Shown here piece after piece: positions 26,791 through 35,856 of a DNA stretch of 64,000 bases. Origin of the DNA: Spirulina major PCC 6313 (lineage in GTDB: Bacteria > Cyanobacteriota > Cyanobacteriia > Cyanobacteriales > Spirulinaceae); NCBI RefSeq assembly GCF_001890765.1, contig NZ_KV878783.1, positions 2,942,771-3,006,770 on the forward strand. The letters are read 5' to 3'. The notes under the pieces are model-generated. The model worked only from the letters and a program-made list of their open reading frames with translations. It was not told where the DNA came from and ran no database searches. Position numbers and translations under genes: made by a program. Position 1 is the stretch's first letter; each line of letters begins with the position of its first letter.

Positions 26791-27033
26791 TTAGGGATTC
26801 GCTTGTGGGGGAAAAACCCCTAAACTGCGGCGGCGATCAATCCAAAGGCGGGCGCGGCGCACAGCTTCTTCGCGTGTCCAAGCTTTGGGGACGGCGATCG
26901 CATCCCCCCAGTCATAGGCCACCCACGCTGTATAGATCCTCACCCCCTGCCAGGTTCCCGGCGCGAGTTGGATCGTGTAGCCGCGATAGGGAAACGACAG
27001 GGTGATGTGGACGATATCAGGATCGGAGATCAT
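26791..27033 (-). CDS. small hypothetical protein
   Basis: An 80-residue protein with a beta-like N-terminus (IVHITLSFPYRGYTIQLAPG), then WVAYDWGDAIAVPKAWTREEAVRRARLWIDRR. The latter part resembles a short helix-based domain. No family was recognised. It lies 15 bases downstream of the DUF167 gene on the same strand, probably cotranscribed. The ATG at 27033 has no strong ribosome site. It is conserved-looking in composition but its role is unknown. Confidence 0.5.
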   Translation of the reverse strand: MISDPDIVHITLSFPYRGYTIQLAPGTWQGVRIYTAWVAYDWGDAIAVPKAWTREEAVRRARLWIDRRRSLGVFPPQANP

Positions 27034-27048
27034 GGTTGCAGGGTGGGG

Positions 27049-27270
27049 TTAATCGGGCCATTCTACTTGTTTAATCCGGGCGTGATGGCCACGGGTGATG
27101 GCGATCGCTGACTTGGGGACTCGGTAGGTTTTGGCCAAAAGTTGGATCAATTCCTGATTCGCTTTGCCATCCACCGGCGGCGAGGTCAAGTGGATCACTA
27201 AGCTGCCGTCGGCGGCTTCCGTGAGGCTTTGGCGTTTGGCATTGGGTTTCACGTTGATTAATTTTTTCAT
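27049..27270 (-). CDS. DUF167/YggU family protein
   Basis: A 73-residue protein with the DUF167 pattern: [11 protein letters not shown] in the first strand, [28 protein letters not shown] and [14 protein letters not shown]. It is short for the family but complete. Function is unknown in the family; the fold is a small alpha/beta unit. It is divergent from hypD with 99 bases between the start codons. Confidence 0.82.
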   Translation of the reverse strand: MKKLINVKPNAKRQSLTEAADGSLVIHLTSPPVDGKANQELIQLLAKTYRVPKSAIAITRGHHARIKQVEWPD

Positions 27271-27369
27271 GGTTTTGGGGCAAAACTCAAAAACAAGTGG
27301 AAGATTCCCCGCGCTTCCCGTCGAATCTCGTTAGGATCAACGCGAGATCAAGCGTGGGATTACGGTTCA

Positions 27370-28479
27370 ATGAAATATGTACAGGAATATCGAGATGGAA
27401 CCCTAGCGCGGCAATATGGGGAGGCGATCGCCCACCTCACCACGCGCCCCTGGACGATCATGGAAATTTGCGGCGGCCAAACCCATTCGATCGTTAAATA
27501 CGGCATTGATACCATCCTACCGCCAGAGATTCGCCTCATCCATGGCCCCGGCTGCCCGGTGTGCGTCACGGATATGAGTATTATTGACCAAGCGATCGCC
27601 CTCGCTCAACAGCCCGACGTGATTTTTTGCTCCTTTGGGGATATGTTGCGCGTCCCTGGCACGGAGCATGATTTATTGAGTATCAAAGCCCAGGGCGGTG
27701 ATGTGCGAATGGTGTACTCGCCCCTCGATGCGGTGCGTTTGGCTCAGGAGAATTGCGATCGCCACGTTGTCTTCTTCGCCGTCGGCTTTGAAACCACCGC
27801 CCCCGCCACCGCCATGGCCGTCCACCAAGCCCACAGTCTAGGACTCAATAACTTTTCCCTTCTCGTCTCCCATGTCCTCGTCCCCCCTGCCATGGCCGCC
27901 ATCTTGGACGATCCCCACTGCCAAGTCCAAGGCTTCCTCGCAGCGGGCCATGTCTGCACCGTCATGGGCTATCAAGAATACGAACCGATCGCCAACCGCT
28001 ACCAGATCCCCATCGTCGTCACCGGTTTTGAACCCATCGACATCCTCCAAGGGCTTTATCTCTGCATTCAACAACTCGAAGCCGGTCAAGCCACCTGCGC
28101 AAACCAATACGCCCGCTCCGTCCAACCCCAAGGCAACCCCCACGCCCAAGCCCTGATCCAAAAAATCTTCGCGATCGTCTCCCAACGGTGGCGCGGCCTC
28201 GGCGCGATTCCCCACAGCGGCCTAGGATTAAAACCGGCCTACGCCGCCTTTGATGCCCAACTGCGTTTTGCGGATCTCCTCGCCACCCAAACCCCCGCCC
28301 CCATCCCCACCGAATGCATTAGCGGCGACATCATGCGCGGCGTGAAGAAACCCCACGAATGCCCCGCCTTTGGGCGAAACTGCACCCCAGAGCGGCCCCT
28401 CGGTGCGCCGATGGTGTCCTCGGAGGGAGCCTGCGCCGCCTATTACCGCTATCGCCAACCCGATGCGATCGCCTCTTAA
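27370..28479 (+). CDS. hypD: HypD, hydrogenase maturation Fe-(CN)2CO assembly protein
   Basis: A 369-residue Fe-S protein that, with HypC, builds the Fe(CN)2CO unit of [NiFe] hydrogenases. The conserved motifs are all present: CGGQTH near residue 35, GPGCPVCVT near 60, GFETTAP near 140, and a C-terminal cysteine-rich segment ([19 protein letters not shown], then NCTPERP and SEGACAAYY) holding the [4Fe-4S] ligands. No other hyp or hox/hup gene is in the window, so hypD is detached from the hydrogenase gene cluster here. It starts at ATG 27370; a short AT-rich leader separates it from the divergent DUF167 gene. Confidence 0.95.
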   Translation: MKYVQEYRDGTLARQYGEAIAHLTTRPWTIMEICGGQTHSIVKYGIDTILPPEIRLIHGPGCPVCVTDMSIIDQAIALAQQPDVIFCSFGDMLRVPGTEHDLLSIKAQGGDVRMVYSPLDAVRLAQENCDRHVVFFAVGFETTAPATAMAVHQAHSLGLNNFSLLVSHVLVPPAMAAILDDPHCQVQGFLAAGHVCTVMGYQEYEPIANRYQIPIVVTGFEPIDILQGLYLCIQQLEAGQATCANQYARSVQPQGNPHAQALIQKIFAIVSQRWRGLGAIPHSGLGLKPAYAAFDAQLRFADLLATQTPAPIPTECISGDIMRGVKKPHECPAFGRNCTPERPLGAPMVSSEGACAAYYRYRQPDAIAS

Positions 28480-28634
28480 GCATGACGATGATCGAGGGCT
28501 TAGAAGCTCAGCACCTACAACGGCGATGTGTTGGGGTTGTGTCGGGATTTGGAGGTCAAATTCCGACGGTCTGGCCTGTGGCAATTTGGTAGGATAAACA
28601 GTACATCATCGTTAGTCAACAACAGGTAAAGCGC

Positions 28635-29543
28635 GTGGTAGTCAAGCCAGAATGGTTACGAGTTAAAGCACCGCAACGGGAACGGATCGGCAGTGTGACA
28701 GAGATTCTGCGCGATCTTGACCTCAATACGGTTTGTGAGGAAGCGTCCTGCCCGAATATTGGCGAATGTTTCCACGCTGGAACCGCCACCTTTTTAATCA
28801 TGGGCCCCGCCTGTACCCGTGCCTGCCCCTACTGCGATATTGATTTTGAGAAAAAGCCCCAAGCCCTCGATCCCACCGAACCGATTCGCTTAGGGGAAGC
28901 CGTCGGCCGACTCAAGCTCAATCATGTGGTGATCACCTCGGTAAACCGCGATGATCTACCCGATGGCGGCGCGTCCCAGTTTCAACGCTGCATTGCAGAG
29001 GTGCGCAAAATTTCGCCCCAGACGACGATTGAAGTGCTCATTCCCGATCTCTGTGGCAATTGGGACGCATTACAGGCCATCCTCGCGGCCGAGCCGGAAG
29101 TGTTGAACCACAATACGGAAACTATTCCCCGCCTCTATCGCCGCACTCGCCCCCAAGGGGACTATGGGCGATCGCTCGAACTCCTGCGCCGCACCCGTGA
29201 GCTTGCCCCCTGGACGTATACCAAGTCGGGGATCATGGTGGGGCTAGGGGAAACAGACGAGGAAGTCCGTGCCACAATGCGCGATCTGCGATCGGTGGAT
29301 TGCGATATTCTCACCATTGGTCAATACCTCCAACCCTCGCAAAAACATCTGGGGGTTGAAGAATTTATCACGCCAGCACAGTTTGACGCTTGGCGAGAGT
29401 ACGGGGAGGATCTGGGATTTTTACAGGTGGTGTCGTCGCCGTTGACCCGCAGTTCTTACCATGCGGAAGAGGTACGCCGCTTGATGCAGGAATACCCCCG
29501 CGCCAAAGGGGTGATGCGATCAGTGATGTCTACGGTGCAGTAG
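28635..29543 (+). CDS. lipA: LipA, lipoyl synthase
   Basis: A 302-residue radical-SAM enzyme inserting two sulfurs into protein-bound octanoyl groups to make lipoyl cofactors. The auxiliary cluster motif [13 protein letters not shown] and the radical-SAM motif [10 protein letters not shown] lie in the N-terminal third; the C-terminal [13 protein letters not shown] carries the conserved Ser. The start is GTG 28635, with AGGTAAAGC just upstream. It matches the length of the cyanobacterial LipA1/2 paralogues. It is 155 bases downstream of hypD and is followed by 90 bases containing a dispersed repeat. Confidence 0.96.
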   Translation: MVVKPEWLRVKAPQRERIGSVTEILRDLDLNTVCEEASCPNIGECFHAGTATFLIMGPACTRACPYCDIDFEKKPQALDPTEPIRLGEAVGRLKLNHVVITSVNRDDLPDGGASQFQRCIAEVRKISPQTTIEVLIPDLCGNWDALQAILAAEPEVLNHNTETIPRLYRRTRPQGDYGRSLELLRRTRELAPWTYTKSGIMVGLGETDEEVRATMRDLRSVDCDILTIGQYLQPSQKHLGVEEFITPAQFDAWREYGEDLGFLQVVSSPLTRSSYHAEEVRRLMQEYPRAKGVMRSVMSTVQ

Positions 29544-29591
29544 TGGCAAAAATGCGGCGATTTTCGAGGATTAGCACGTCCTAAACCCAAG

Positions 29592-29617
29592 CAGGCAAGG
29601 GGACAAAGCCACCTTGC
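29592..29617. repeat. variant of the CAGGCAAGGGGCT palindrome
   Basis: CAGGCAAGGGGACAAAGCCACCTTGCC is a diverged copy of the palindrome found at 8017-8036 and 37652-37671. It lies between convergent lipA and cysK and may act as a two-way terminator. Confidence 0.5.
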
Positions 29618-29630
29618 CCGCAATTAATCG

Positions 29631-30599
29631 TTAATTCGCGCCCACGAGAGCGACTTCAGGGGTATCGAGGTCTTGAAACAGGGGCGTGCTGAGGTAACGC
29701 TCTCCAAAGCTCGGTTGAATCATAACGATCAGCTTGCCTTTGTTTTCCGGGCGTTTCCCGATCGCGATCGCAGCACAGAGCGCCGCCCCCGTCGAGATTC
29801 CGGAGAGAATCCCCTCTTCCCTTGCTAGTCGTCGGCCGTAAGCGATCGCCTGATCATCGCTCACCGTCACCACCTCATCAATCAGTTCTACCTTCAGCAC
29901 CTCCGGCACAAACCCCGCCCCAATCCCTTGGATTTTGTGGGGGCCAGGATTCCCACCTGAAAGGACCGGGCTGCCCGTGGGTTCGACAGCGATCGCCTTA
30001 AACTCAGGCTTGCGCTGCTTCATCACCTCCGCAACCCCCGTAATCGTTCCCCCCGTACCCACACCCGCAATCAAGAAATCAATCTGGCCCTCCGTATCCT
30101 GCCAAATCTCCTCCGCCGTCGTGCGCCGATGAATATCCGGATTCGCATCATTGCGGAACTGCTGCAACATATAAGCATTGGGTGTCGTTTCCATAATCTG
30201 CTGCGCCCGCCGAATACAGGCACTCATTCCCCCCGTGCCCGGCGTTAGCTCCAACGTTGCCCCATAGGCCCGCAACATCGCCCGACGCTCATTACTCATC
30301 GTTTCCGGCATCGTCAAAATCAACTGATACCCCTTCGCCGCCGCCGCCATCGCCAGCGCAATCCCAGTATTTCCCGACGTGGGTTCTACTAAAATCGTCT
30401 TGCCTGGTTCAATCTCCCCCGCCGCTTCCGCCGCATTGATCATATTGACCCCAATCCGATCCTTCACCGAGGCCGCCGGATTCATGCCTTCAAGCTTGAC
30501 CACAATATCCGCGACACAGCCTTCCGCCTGAGGAATACGGTTCAAACGCACGAGGGGTGTCCGCCCCACTAACTCAGTCATATTGTTTGCAATCTGCAT
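29631..30599 (-). CDS. cysK: CysK, cysteine synthase A (O-acetylserine sulfhydrylase)
   Basis: A 322-residue PLP enzyme making cysteine from O-acetylserine and sulfide. The PLP lysine lies in [11 protein letters not shown], the substrate loop is TSGNTGIAL and the phosphate-binding loop is [11 protein letters not shown]. The C-terminus has the family's [10 protein letters not shown]. The start is ATG 30599 (MQIANNM) with GGGAGG eight bases upstream; an earlier in-frame ATG at 30620 overlaps the Rrf2 stop and is less likely. It follows an Rrf2 regulator by about 20 bases, the CymR-like arrangement. Confidence 0.94.
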   Translation of the reverse strand: MQIANNMTELVGRTPLVRLNRIPQAEGCVADIVVKLEGMNPAASVKDRIGVNMINAAEAAGEIEPGKTILVEPTSGNTGIALAMAAAAKGYQLILTMPETMSNERRAMLRAYGATLELTPGTGGMSACIRRAQQIMETTPNAYMLQQFRNDANPDIHRRTTAEEIWQDTEGQIDFLIAGVGTGGTITGVAEVMKQRKPEFKAIAVEPTGSPVLSGGNPGPHKIQGIGAGFVPEVLKVELIDEVVTVSDDQAIAYGRRLAREEGILSGISTGAALCAAIAIGKRPENKGKLIVMIQPSFGERYLSTPLFQDLDTPEVALVGAN

Positions 30600-30619
30600 G
30601 ATTCCCTCCCATTGGGGCA

Positions 30620-31051
30620 TTAAATATAGTACATGATATTCATCTGTCGTCGCGAGTCACGTTTGTCTGATAAATCTTGTAATGTGTAGCGTTTCAACAC
30701 CTCACGCACACTCCCACAGACATCCTGCCAAATCTCCTCAACCACGGCACTTTCCACCGTCTCCACCAGCGGCTCTTTTTTCTGATGCTCGGTACCGTCC
30801 AGGCAATTCACCACATCAAATAGCGTGATTTTCCACGGCTCTTGAATCAATAAATAGCCACCCTTTGCCCCGCGCTGACTTTGAACAAACCCACCCCGCC
30901 GAAGAGTGGCTAATAATTGCTCAAGATAACGCTCTGGGATCTGTTGTTGAGCGGCAATTTGTTTGATTTGTAAGGGTTCTTGTTGTGGATAGTGACCCGC
31001 TAGTTCCAATAACGCGAGCAGAGCATATTCAGTGCGACAGGAAAGTTCCAC
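30620..31051 (-). CDS. Rrf2-family transcription regulator
   Basis: A 143-residue winged-helix regulator. The N-terminus [14 protein letters not shown], the recognition region [31 protein letters not shown] and an activation-domain helix are characteristic. The three clustered cysteines of IscR are missing (only one Cys, in VCGSV), so it should not carry an Fe-S cluster there. That suggests a CymR- or Slr0846-type regulator. Being directly upstream of cysK, it likely controls sulfur metabolism. The start ATG is at 31051. Confidence 0.86.
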   Translation of the reverse strand: MELSCRTEYALLALLELAGHYPQQEPLQIKQIAAQQQIPERYLEQLLATLRRGGFVQSQRGAKGGYLLIQEPWKITLFDVVNCLDGTEHQKKEPLVETVESAVVEEIWQDVCGSVREVLKRYTLQDLSDKRDSRRQMNIMYYI

Positions 31052-31436
31052 GACAGTTTAAGGAGTTGGGGCGTTCTGTCCAGTATACCCCTATTCCCCA
31101 CTGGGGTTTGCAGGATTCACGGTACTTAGCAAATCTTGAATGTTATAGCAGTGATGTTGCTATTTAGGACATTTATAGCCGAGGGCTGAGCTTGTCGAAG
31201 CCCGCTTACCCTTCGACAAGCTCAGGGTGCGTTACTTGAACGTCCTAACCTAATCTCTCCTTGCTATATGGCCTTGTCTGTACAGCTTCAAGCCCGGTGA
31301 ATTGATGATGAGCAGGGGCTAACGCTTTCTTGTCTTGAGCTTGTGTTGTGTCTCGGTCAAGATAGCGAAAAAAAAGTGGACTGAGATAACTCAATCCACT
31401 TTTTTTCAATCAACTCATTCAATGAGGGTCAGAAAT
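31052..31436. other. intergenic region between the Rrf2 gene and porin, with inverted repeat and terminator
   Basis: No gene is seen. The part next to the Rrf2 gene, around 31052-31130, likely carries its promoter. CTGAGCTTGTCGAAG (31186-31200) is inversely repeated at 31211-31225, a dispersed repeat core known from many genomes. Confidence 0.55.
31368..31406 (-). terminator. terminator after the first porin gene
   Basis: AAAAAAAGTGGA pairs with TCCACTTTTTTT (31395-31406), with a short loop, directly downstream of the minus-strand porin stop. It is a clear intrinsic terminator. Confidence 0.85.
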
Positions 31437-33158
31437 TTAGAACGAGAACGTCGTCCGGAGCGTACCGATGACGGCATCGCTGCTGTCCCCTGCACCTTGG
31501 TTCGGATCGGTGAGCCAGATGACACCAGGGGTGATGCTGATGTTGTCGCTGAGTTGATACTTGTAGAAGGCCTCGATGTGCCAGGAGAAGTCCTTATCAA
31601 AGTCAGCGTTATTCACGTTGACACCTTCAATGCCCCGCAGAGTGGGTTGAGCACCCCCGAAGATACCGAGGACGCTGCCTTCTTTACCGAGGTCAGGGAA
31701 GGCAATCCCACCGCCGAAGGTCCAGATTTCGGCATCACCCCGGCTGATCAACCGCGCTTGGGTGAGGGTCGCAAAACCGCTAACGGAGATGCTGTCGCTC
31801 GGACGGAAGGCCATTTCAGCCCCGAAGGAGTTGCTGACGGTACCCCGGCTAGTTACCTCAGGACCAAGAGTGCCATTGAAGAGGCTAGAGGGGTTATTGG
31901 CTAGGCTTGTGCCCACAACGCCAGAGTTGGGAGACGCGCCTGCACCAAAGATGGAGTTGGTGCTATTTGTACCTTCGTTGGTGTGGTAAGCGTGAACGAA
32001 GGTGAGACCAAGGCCGAAGCGATCGCTCACGTTCGCGTTCAACTGACCGAGCATGGCGTAGTCGCTGTTGATTGCACCTTCAGAAGGATCAGAAGCATTC
32101 CCGGCGAAGTAACCCAAGGTCACGGTACTGGGGCCGAGGATGCTTTCGATGGGGGTGAAACCAAAGCTTAGGGCTGCACCTGTGCCGCCACCAATTCGGT
32201 AGATCGGGTTTTCAGAGGCGAAGGTAGACAGCGCACCATTGCCGCCGTCGTAGTCTTCAAAGTAGGGGTTGAGGGTGGGAGCAAAGTCACTCCAGATCCC
32301 GCCCGTGGCAGCAACGTAGGCTTGGGAGTTGCCGAAGGGGAAGTAATACGCCAACCAATCCACATTGACGCTGTTGCTGTTGGTGGAATCACCATTGAGG
32401 TTAAAGGTTTGGGTTCCTTCAAAGCCAGTGGTGGCACCAATCGTAGGCAGAATGGCGAGGTTACCGGTGGCGAGGCGGGTGACTAAGCGGTCTTCGCCGG
32501 TGAAGCTGGTGTTGAGTTCGAGGCGAACGCGATTACCAAACACCGCATCACTGAGGCTATTCGTCACGCCAGAAGCCGTGCCAGTGCCATCACTGAAGTC
32601 ACTGGTGGCGGCAAAGATCACTTCACCCGCTAATTTGGTGGTGGTGGAGAATTGGTGATCTTCGAGGAACGCCACACGACCTTCGAGGGCATCAACGCGG
32701 GTGCCGAGGGTAGCCAACTCAGCTTCAAATTCTTGGATGAGGCGTTGCAGGGCTTCTAGATCCGAACGGGTGACAAAATCAGCCGTCGAAGCGGCAATCA
32801 AACGCTCAATTTGTTGTAAACAGGCATTTAAACCCGCTGCAAATTCGTAACGGCTCAGGGCGCGACCACCACGATAGGTTCCGTTGGGATACCCTTTCAA
32901 GCAGTCGTAACGGCGCACAAGGTCATCTAAGGCTTGGTAGGCCCAGTCGTTAGGAGACACATCGGTAAATTGCGCCGCACCGGGTACACCTTGGCCCATA
33001 CTGCCGTTGGTGTCTTCCGTGCCGTATTGGTTGATCTGATCCAAGACTTCGTCGTTGGAAACCGTTTGAGCAACAGCACCGGTGGCTGTTGAGAGGGCGA
33101 TCGCTAAGCCCAAGAATGCCGGGCTGACGCGGTTCAATGTCCGAAAAAAGTTTGCCAT
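31437..33158 (-). CDS. SLH-domain iron-uptake-type porin (1)
   Basis: A 573-residue outer-membrane channel. It has a signal peptide (residues 1-30, PAFLGLAIALSTATGAVAQ), then one SLH module (about 60-115, FTDVSPNDWAYQALDDLVRRYDCLKGYPNGTYRG) anchoring it to the wall. A short coiled coil (about 130-165, with LEALQRLIQEFEAELATLGTRVDALEGRV) comes next, and a large OprB/SOMP-type beta barrel ends in a C-terminal Phe (TTFSF). The start is ATG 33158, with GAGGAC upstream. Related porins carry iron or small solutes. A second copy lies at 39304-40983. Confidence 0.9.
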   Translation of the reverse strand: MANFFRTLNRVSPAFLGLAIALSTATGAVAQTVSNDEVLDQINQYGTEDTNGSMGQGVPGAAQFTDVSPNDWAYQALDDLVRRYDCLKGYPNGTYRGGRALSRYEFAAGLNACLQQIERLIAASTADFVTRSDLEALQRLIQEFEAELATLGTRVDALEGRVAFLEDHQFSTTTKLAGEVIFAATSDFSDGTGTASGVTNSLSDAVFGNRVRLELNTSFTGEDRLVTRLATGNLAILPTIGATTGFEGTQTFNLNGDSTNSNSVNVDWLAYYFPFGNSQAYVAATGGIWSDFAPTLNPYFEDYDGGNGALSTFASENPIYRIGGGTGAALSFGFTPIESILGPSTVTLGYFAGNASDPSEGAINSDYAMLGQLNANVSDRFGLGLTFVHAYHTNEGTNSTNSIFGAGASPNSGVVGTSLANNPSSLFNGTLGPEVTSRGTVSNSFGAEMAFRPSDSISVSGFATLTQARLISRGDAEIWTFGGGIAFPDLGKEGSVLGIFGGAQPTLRGIEGVNVNNADFDKDFSWHIEAFYKYQLSDNISITPGVIWLTDPNQGAGDSSDAVIGTLRTTFSF

Positions 33159-33422
33159 GGTATTTTCTGTCCTCACACCTTCAGTCGAGCTACGCAGTAT
33201 GCAGATAGATTCACTACTGCGCTTTGTTAGACTACTACATCTTGCCCAACTGTCGGACAAGATTACGCCATTTATTGTAACTGGAATAGATCGGGTTTGC
33301 TACTGTTTCGCGGGATGCTGGGCAATTGCCGTCAATTGGCCGATGGGATTGCGATCAATGTGACAAACGGATCGAGTCGGCGCAACGCCTAGATCTCCCA
33401 TCACAATCTGGGTTGATTATAC
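33159..33422. promoter_or_regulatory. promoter region of the first porin
   Basis: 264 bases with no gene. On the minus strand a TACAAT-like -10 element lies about 33275-33280. The leader down to the ATG is about 110 bases. Confidence 0.3.
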
Positions 33423-33704
33423 CTAGACTAAGGATGCGATCGCCGCCGCCAGACTAAAGTCTTTTTCAGTCAACCCACCCGCATCATGGGTCGAGAGACT
33501 GACCGTCACTTTATTATAAGAAATACTGAGATCCGGGTGATGTCCCGCTGACTCCGCCGGTTCAACCAGACGATTGACAAAATCAATCGCAGTTACAAAG
33601 TCTTGAAACACAAACGTTCTTTGGATCGTATTTTCAACCTGTTGCCAATCGGGAAGCGTCTTCAGGTGCTCTGTGATTGCTGCACTATGTAATAACGATG
33701 CCAT
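33423..33704 (-). CDS. pterin-4a-carbinolamine dehydratase
   Basis: A 93-residue enzyme that dehydrates 4a-hydroxytetrahydropterin. The family motif PAESAGHHPDLSISYNKVTVSLSTHDAGGLT carries the catalytic His pair and the THDAGGLT signature. The start is set at ATG 33704 (MASLLHS), while TTG 33719 would add five residues. It is single and on the same strand as the porin. In cyanobacteria these small proteins recycle pterins, perhaps tied to cofactor or quinone pathways. Confidence 0.9.
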   Translation of the reverse strand: MASLLHSAAITEHLKTLPDWQQVENTIQRTFVFQDFVTAIDFVNRLVEPAESAGHHPDLSISYNKVTVSLSTHDAGGLTEKDFSLAAAIASLV

Positions 33705-33740
33705 AGGATATTTACTCAAAAACTACGCCAAATACTATCC

Positions 33741-33787
33741 GCTCCCACAGGGCGTATGCTTCCAGGAAACATATCAATTGTGGGAGC
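33741..33787. repeat. inverted repeat GCTCCCACA / TGTGGGAGC
   Basis: A 9-bp stem separated by 29 bases, upstream of the pterin dehydratase start. A second small hairpin, ATTGATAG / CTATCAAT, is at 33841-33862, just past the 23-residue ORF. Both could be RNA structures of the leader. Confidence 0.5.
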
Positions 33788-33864
33788 GGTCTAGAGGGTC
33801 TTCGTATGCTGTCATTCTGACTGCTGGAAGGAACTCTGGGATTGATAGACCGTGCTATCAATGA

Positions 33865-33936
33865 CTAGAGAACAGCCCCAGCGCACAGCCGATGATTTTC
33901 AGCGTGAAGACCCATGCATTTACTACTATCACTCAT
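33865..33936 (-). CDS. candidate 23-residue peptide gene
   Basis: An ORF starting MSDSSKCMG and ending LCAGAVL, 23 codons. It is preceded by the near-perfect ribosome site AAGGAGG (33945-33951), eight bases before ATG 33936 (an ATG two codons earlier is also possible). The stop is followed at once by a hairpin. It contains two Cys and two His, no membrane span and no signal peptide. It lies between psbD's terminator and the pterin dehydratase gene, on the same strand. It may be a small protein or a translated leader (attenuator-like) of the downstream gene. No homologue was recognised. The call rests on the ribosome site and the position. Confidence 0.45.
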   Translation of the reverse strand: MSDSSKCMGLHAENHRLCAGAVL

Positions 33937-34087
33937 GGGCATCACCTCCTTAAATCCTGTTAGGGTTAGTTTCAAAATGAACTTATGGATAAGGTAGCAC
34001 AAATTTTTAGTTTGGGAAGGGGGTCGTGCGATTAATCTCGTGATCTCTCCTTCTCTCAACCTATCTGTGCTTTCTATTGCCAAACAC

Positions 34088-34126
34088 GAGAAAGCGGATA
34101 GAGAATGACACTCTATCCGCTTTCAC
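34088..34126 (-). terminator. terminator of psbD
   Basis: GAAAGCGGATAGAG (34090-34103) and CTCTATCCGCTTTC (34111-34124) form a perfect 14-bp stem with a 7-base loop, 57 bases after the psbD stop. It separates psbD from any downstream gene. Confidence 0.8.
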
Positions 34127-34180
34127 TTATCTCAGGTTGGATGGGTTGAAAATTAATCTATTCCACAAGCCCAGGACACT

Positions 34181-35236
34181 CTAGAGAGCGTTACCGCGAG
34201 GCAGCACTTCTTCAGGGAAGATGAAGCGTTCGTGGGGTTGATCTTGCGGAGCCATCCAGGCCCGCATCCCTTCGTTGAGCAGAATGTTCTTGGTGTAGAA
34301 CGTCTCAAATTCAGGGTCTTCGGCGGCGCGGATTTCTTGGGAGACGAAATCATACGCCCGCAGGTTTAAGGCGAGGCCAACGATGCCAATGGAACTCATC
34401 CACAGGCCCGTGACGGGGACAAACAGCATGAAGAAGTGCAACCACCGTTTGTTAGAAAACGCAATTCCGAAGATTTGGCTCCAGAATCGGTTGGCGGTTA
34501 CCATGCTGTAGGTTTCTTCCGATTGGGTCGGGGTGAAGGCGCGGAAGGTGTTCGCTTGGTCGCTGTCTTCAAAGAGGGTGTTTTCTACCGTGGCTCCGTG
34601 GATGGCGCAGAGTAATGCACCCCCCAGAATCCCGGCAACTCCCATCATGTGGAAGGGGTTTAACGTCCAGTTGTGGAACCCTTGCAGGAACAGGATGAAC
34701 CGGAAAATCCCCGCAACCCCGAAACTGGGGGCGAAGAACCAACTGGATTGTCCTAAGGGGTACATCAAGAAGACGCTGACGAATACGGCGATCGGACCAC
34801 TGAAGGCGATCGCATTGTAGGGACGAATCCCCACGAGGCGTGCAATTTCAAACTGACGCAGCATGAAGCCGATCAGCCCAAATGCGCCGTGGAGCGCCAC
34901 GAAGGGCCACAGTCCGCCGATTTGGAACCAACGGGTGAGGCTCCACTGGGCTTCGGGTCCCCAGAGGAACAGCAGGGAGTGACCGAAGGCATCGGCGGGC
35001 GATGACACGGCGACGGTGATGAAGTTGCAGCCTTCGAGGTAGCTCGATGCCAGTCCGTGGGTGTACCAGGAGGTGACGAAGGTGGTGCCGGTCAGCCAGC
35101 CGCCCAGGGCCATGTAGGCGCAGGGGAACAGCAGCAAACCAGACCATCCGATGAAGACGAAGCGATCGCGTTTGAGCCAGTCATCGACTGAGTCAAACCA
35201 GCCTCGCTCTTGTGTTCTTCCAACAGCTATGGTCAT
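34181..35236 (-). CDS. psbD: photosystem II D2 protein, stand-alone copy
   Basis: A 351-residue thylakoid protein and one half of the PSII reaction centre core with D1. The sequence is essentially canonical: N-terminus [21 protein letters not shown], quinone and iron site regions, the segment [23 protein letters not shown] and C-terminus [15 protein letters not shown]. In most cyanobacteria the first psbD copy overlaps psbC. Here no psbC follows: the stop is succeeded by a terminator and a non-photosynthetic gene. This is therefore probably the monocistronic psbD2-type copy, often induced by high light. A -10 like TATACT lies at 35317-35322, about 80 bases upstream of the start. Confidence 0.97.
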   Translation of the reverse strand: MTIAVGRTQERGWFDSVDDWLKRDRFVFIGWSGLLLFPCAYMALGGWLTGTTFVTSWYTHGLASSYLEGCNFITVAVSSPADAFGHSLLFLWGPEAQWSLTRWFQIGGLWPFVALHGAFGLIGFMLRQFEIARLVGIRPYNAIAFSGPIAVFVSVFLMYPLGQSSWFFAPSFGVAGIFRFILFLQGFHNWTLNPFHMMGVAGILGGALLCAIHGATVENTLFEDSDQANTFRAFTPTQSEETYSMVTANRFWSQIFGIAFSNKRWLHFFMLFVPVTGLWMSSIGIVGLALNLRAYDFVSQEIRAAEDPEFETFYTKNILLNEGMRAWMAPQDQPHERFIFPEEVLPRGNAL

Positions 35237-35583
35237 TCGATTAAAATCTCCGAAAAGTAAACAGACAAGTTCCCCCTAGGGGAGAACGTTGAGAAAATGT
35301 AATAAGGGCAGCACAGAGTATATCTGCACCTAGAATCAAGAAAATTTACGTTTCTTCATTTAATTATAATAAATCATCCGTTTTTTGCACGGCTATTCTC
35401 AGAATTAAACAAAACCTTAAGATATTGGGGATCACATCGATCAGGTCGTGTTTGAGAATGGACGGTGTTGATCCTAAGGGGTGCAGAGGGTTCAGGGCAA
35501 GCTGGGAATCGACTCGTGGGAACCAAGATTCCCGCCATGTTCGATAATGGTTCTGGTAAGCCTGTAGTATCCCCATTTTTTTC
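35237..35583. promoter_or_regulatory. psbD promoter/leader and upstream of the UPF0367 gene
   Basis: 347 bases without a gene. On the minus strand a TATACT box (35317-35322) precedes a leader of about 70 bases. In it, a GTTC...GAAC near-palindrome (35269-35287) around CCCCTAGGGG could regulate psbD mRNA stability or translation. The rest is AT-rich. Confidence 0.45.
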
Positions 35584-35856
35584 ATGTTCAGCATTGACGT
35601 AATTTTGAAGTATTCGCCGATCCCTGTTGCCGTGCAACGCAAAGAAAAAGACGCAGCCCATGGGGTTTATCACCAGATTCGCGAAGCGATGCAAGCGAAC
35701 CCGCCCTATCCGATTGAATTGTCCTGTGAGAAGCAACCGGATAAGTTGGTGACGATTATGAGCGACCAAGTGAGTGCTGTGGTGGTGGCAGAAAAGACGG
35801 CCGGATCAACGGGTCGGGTGACGGGCTTTTTGGGCATTGGGAGTGAAGGCAGTTGA
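35584..35856 (+). CDS. UPF0367-type small conserved protein
   Basis: A 90-residue protein of the cyanobacterial UPF0367 pattern: IDVILKYSPIPVAVQRKEKDAA, then YPIELSCEKQPDKLVTI. It looks soluble, with no signal peptide or membrane span. The role is unknown in the family. Its stop codon overlaps the TTG start of the ATPase gene that follows (TTGA), so the two are probably translated together. Confidence 0.75.
   Translation: MFSIDVILKYSPIPVAVQRKEKDAAHGVYHQIREAMQANPPYPIELSCEKQPDKLVTIMSDQVSAVVVAEKTAGSTGRVTGFLGIGSEGS

Noticed and set aside
31335-31904. 189-residue plus-strand ORF
   Set aside because: Antisense shadow of the porin at 31437-33158.
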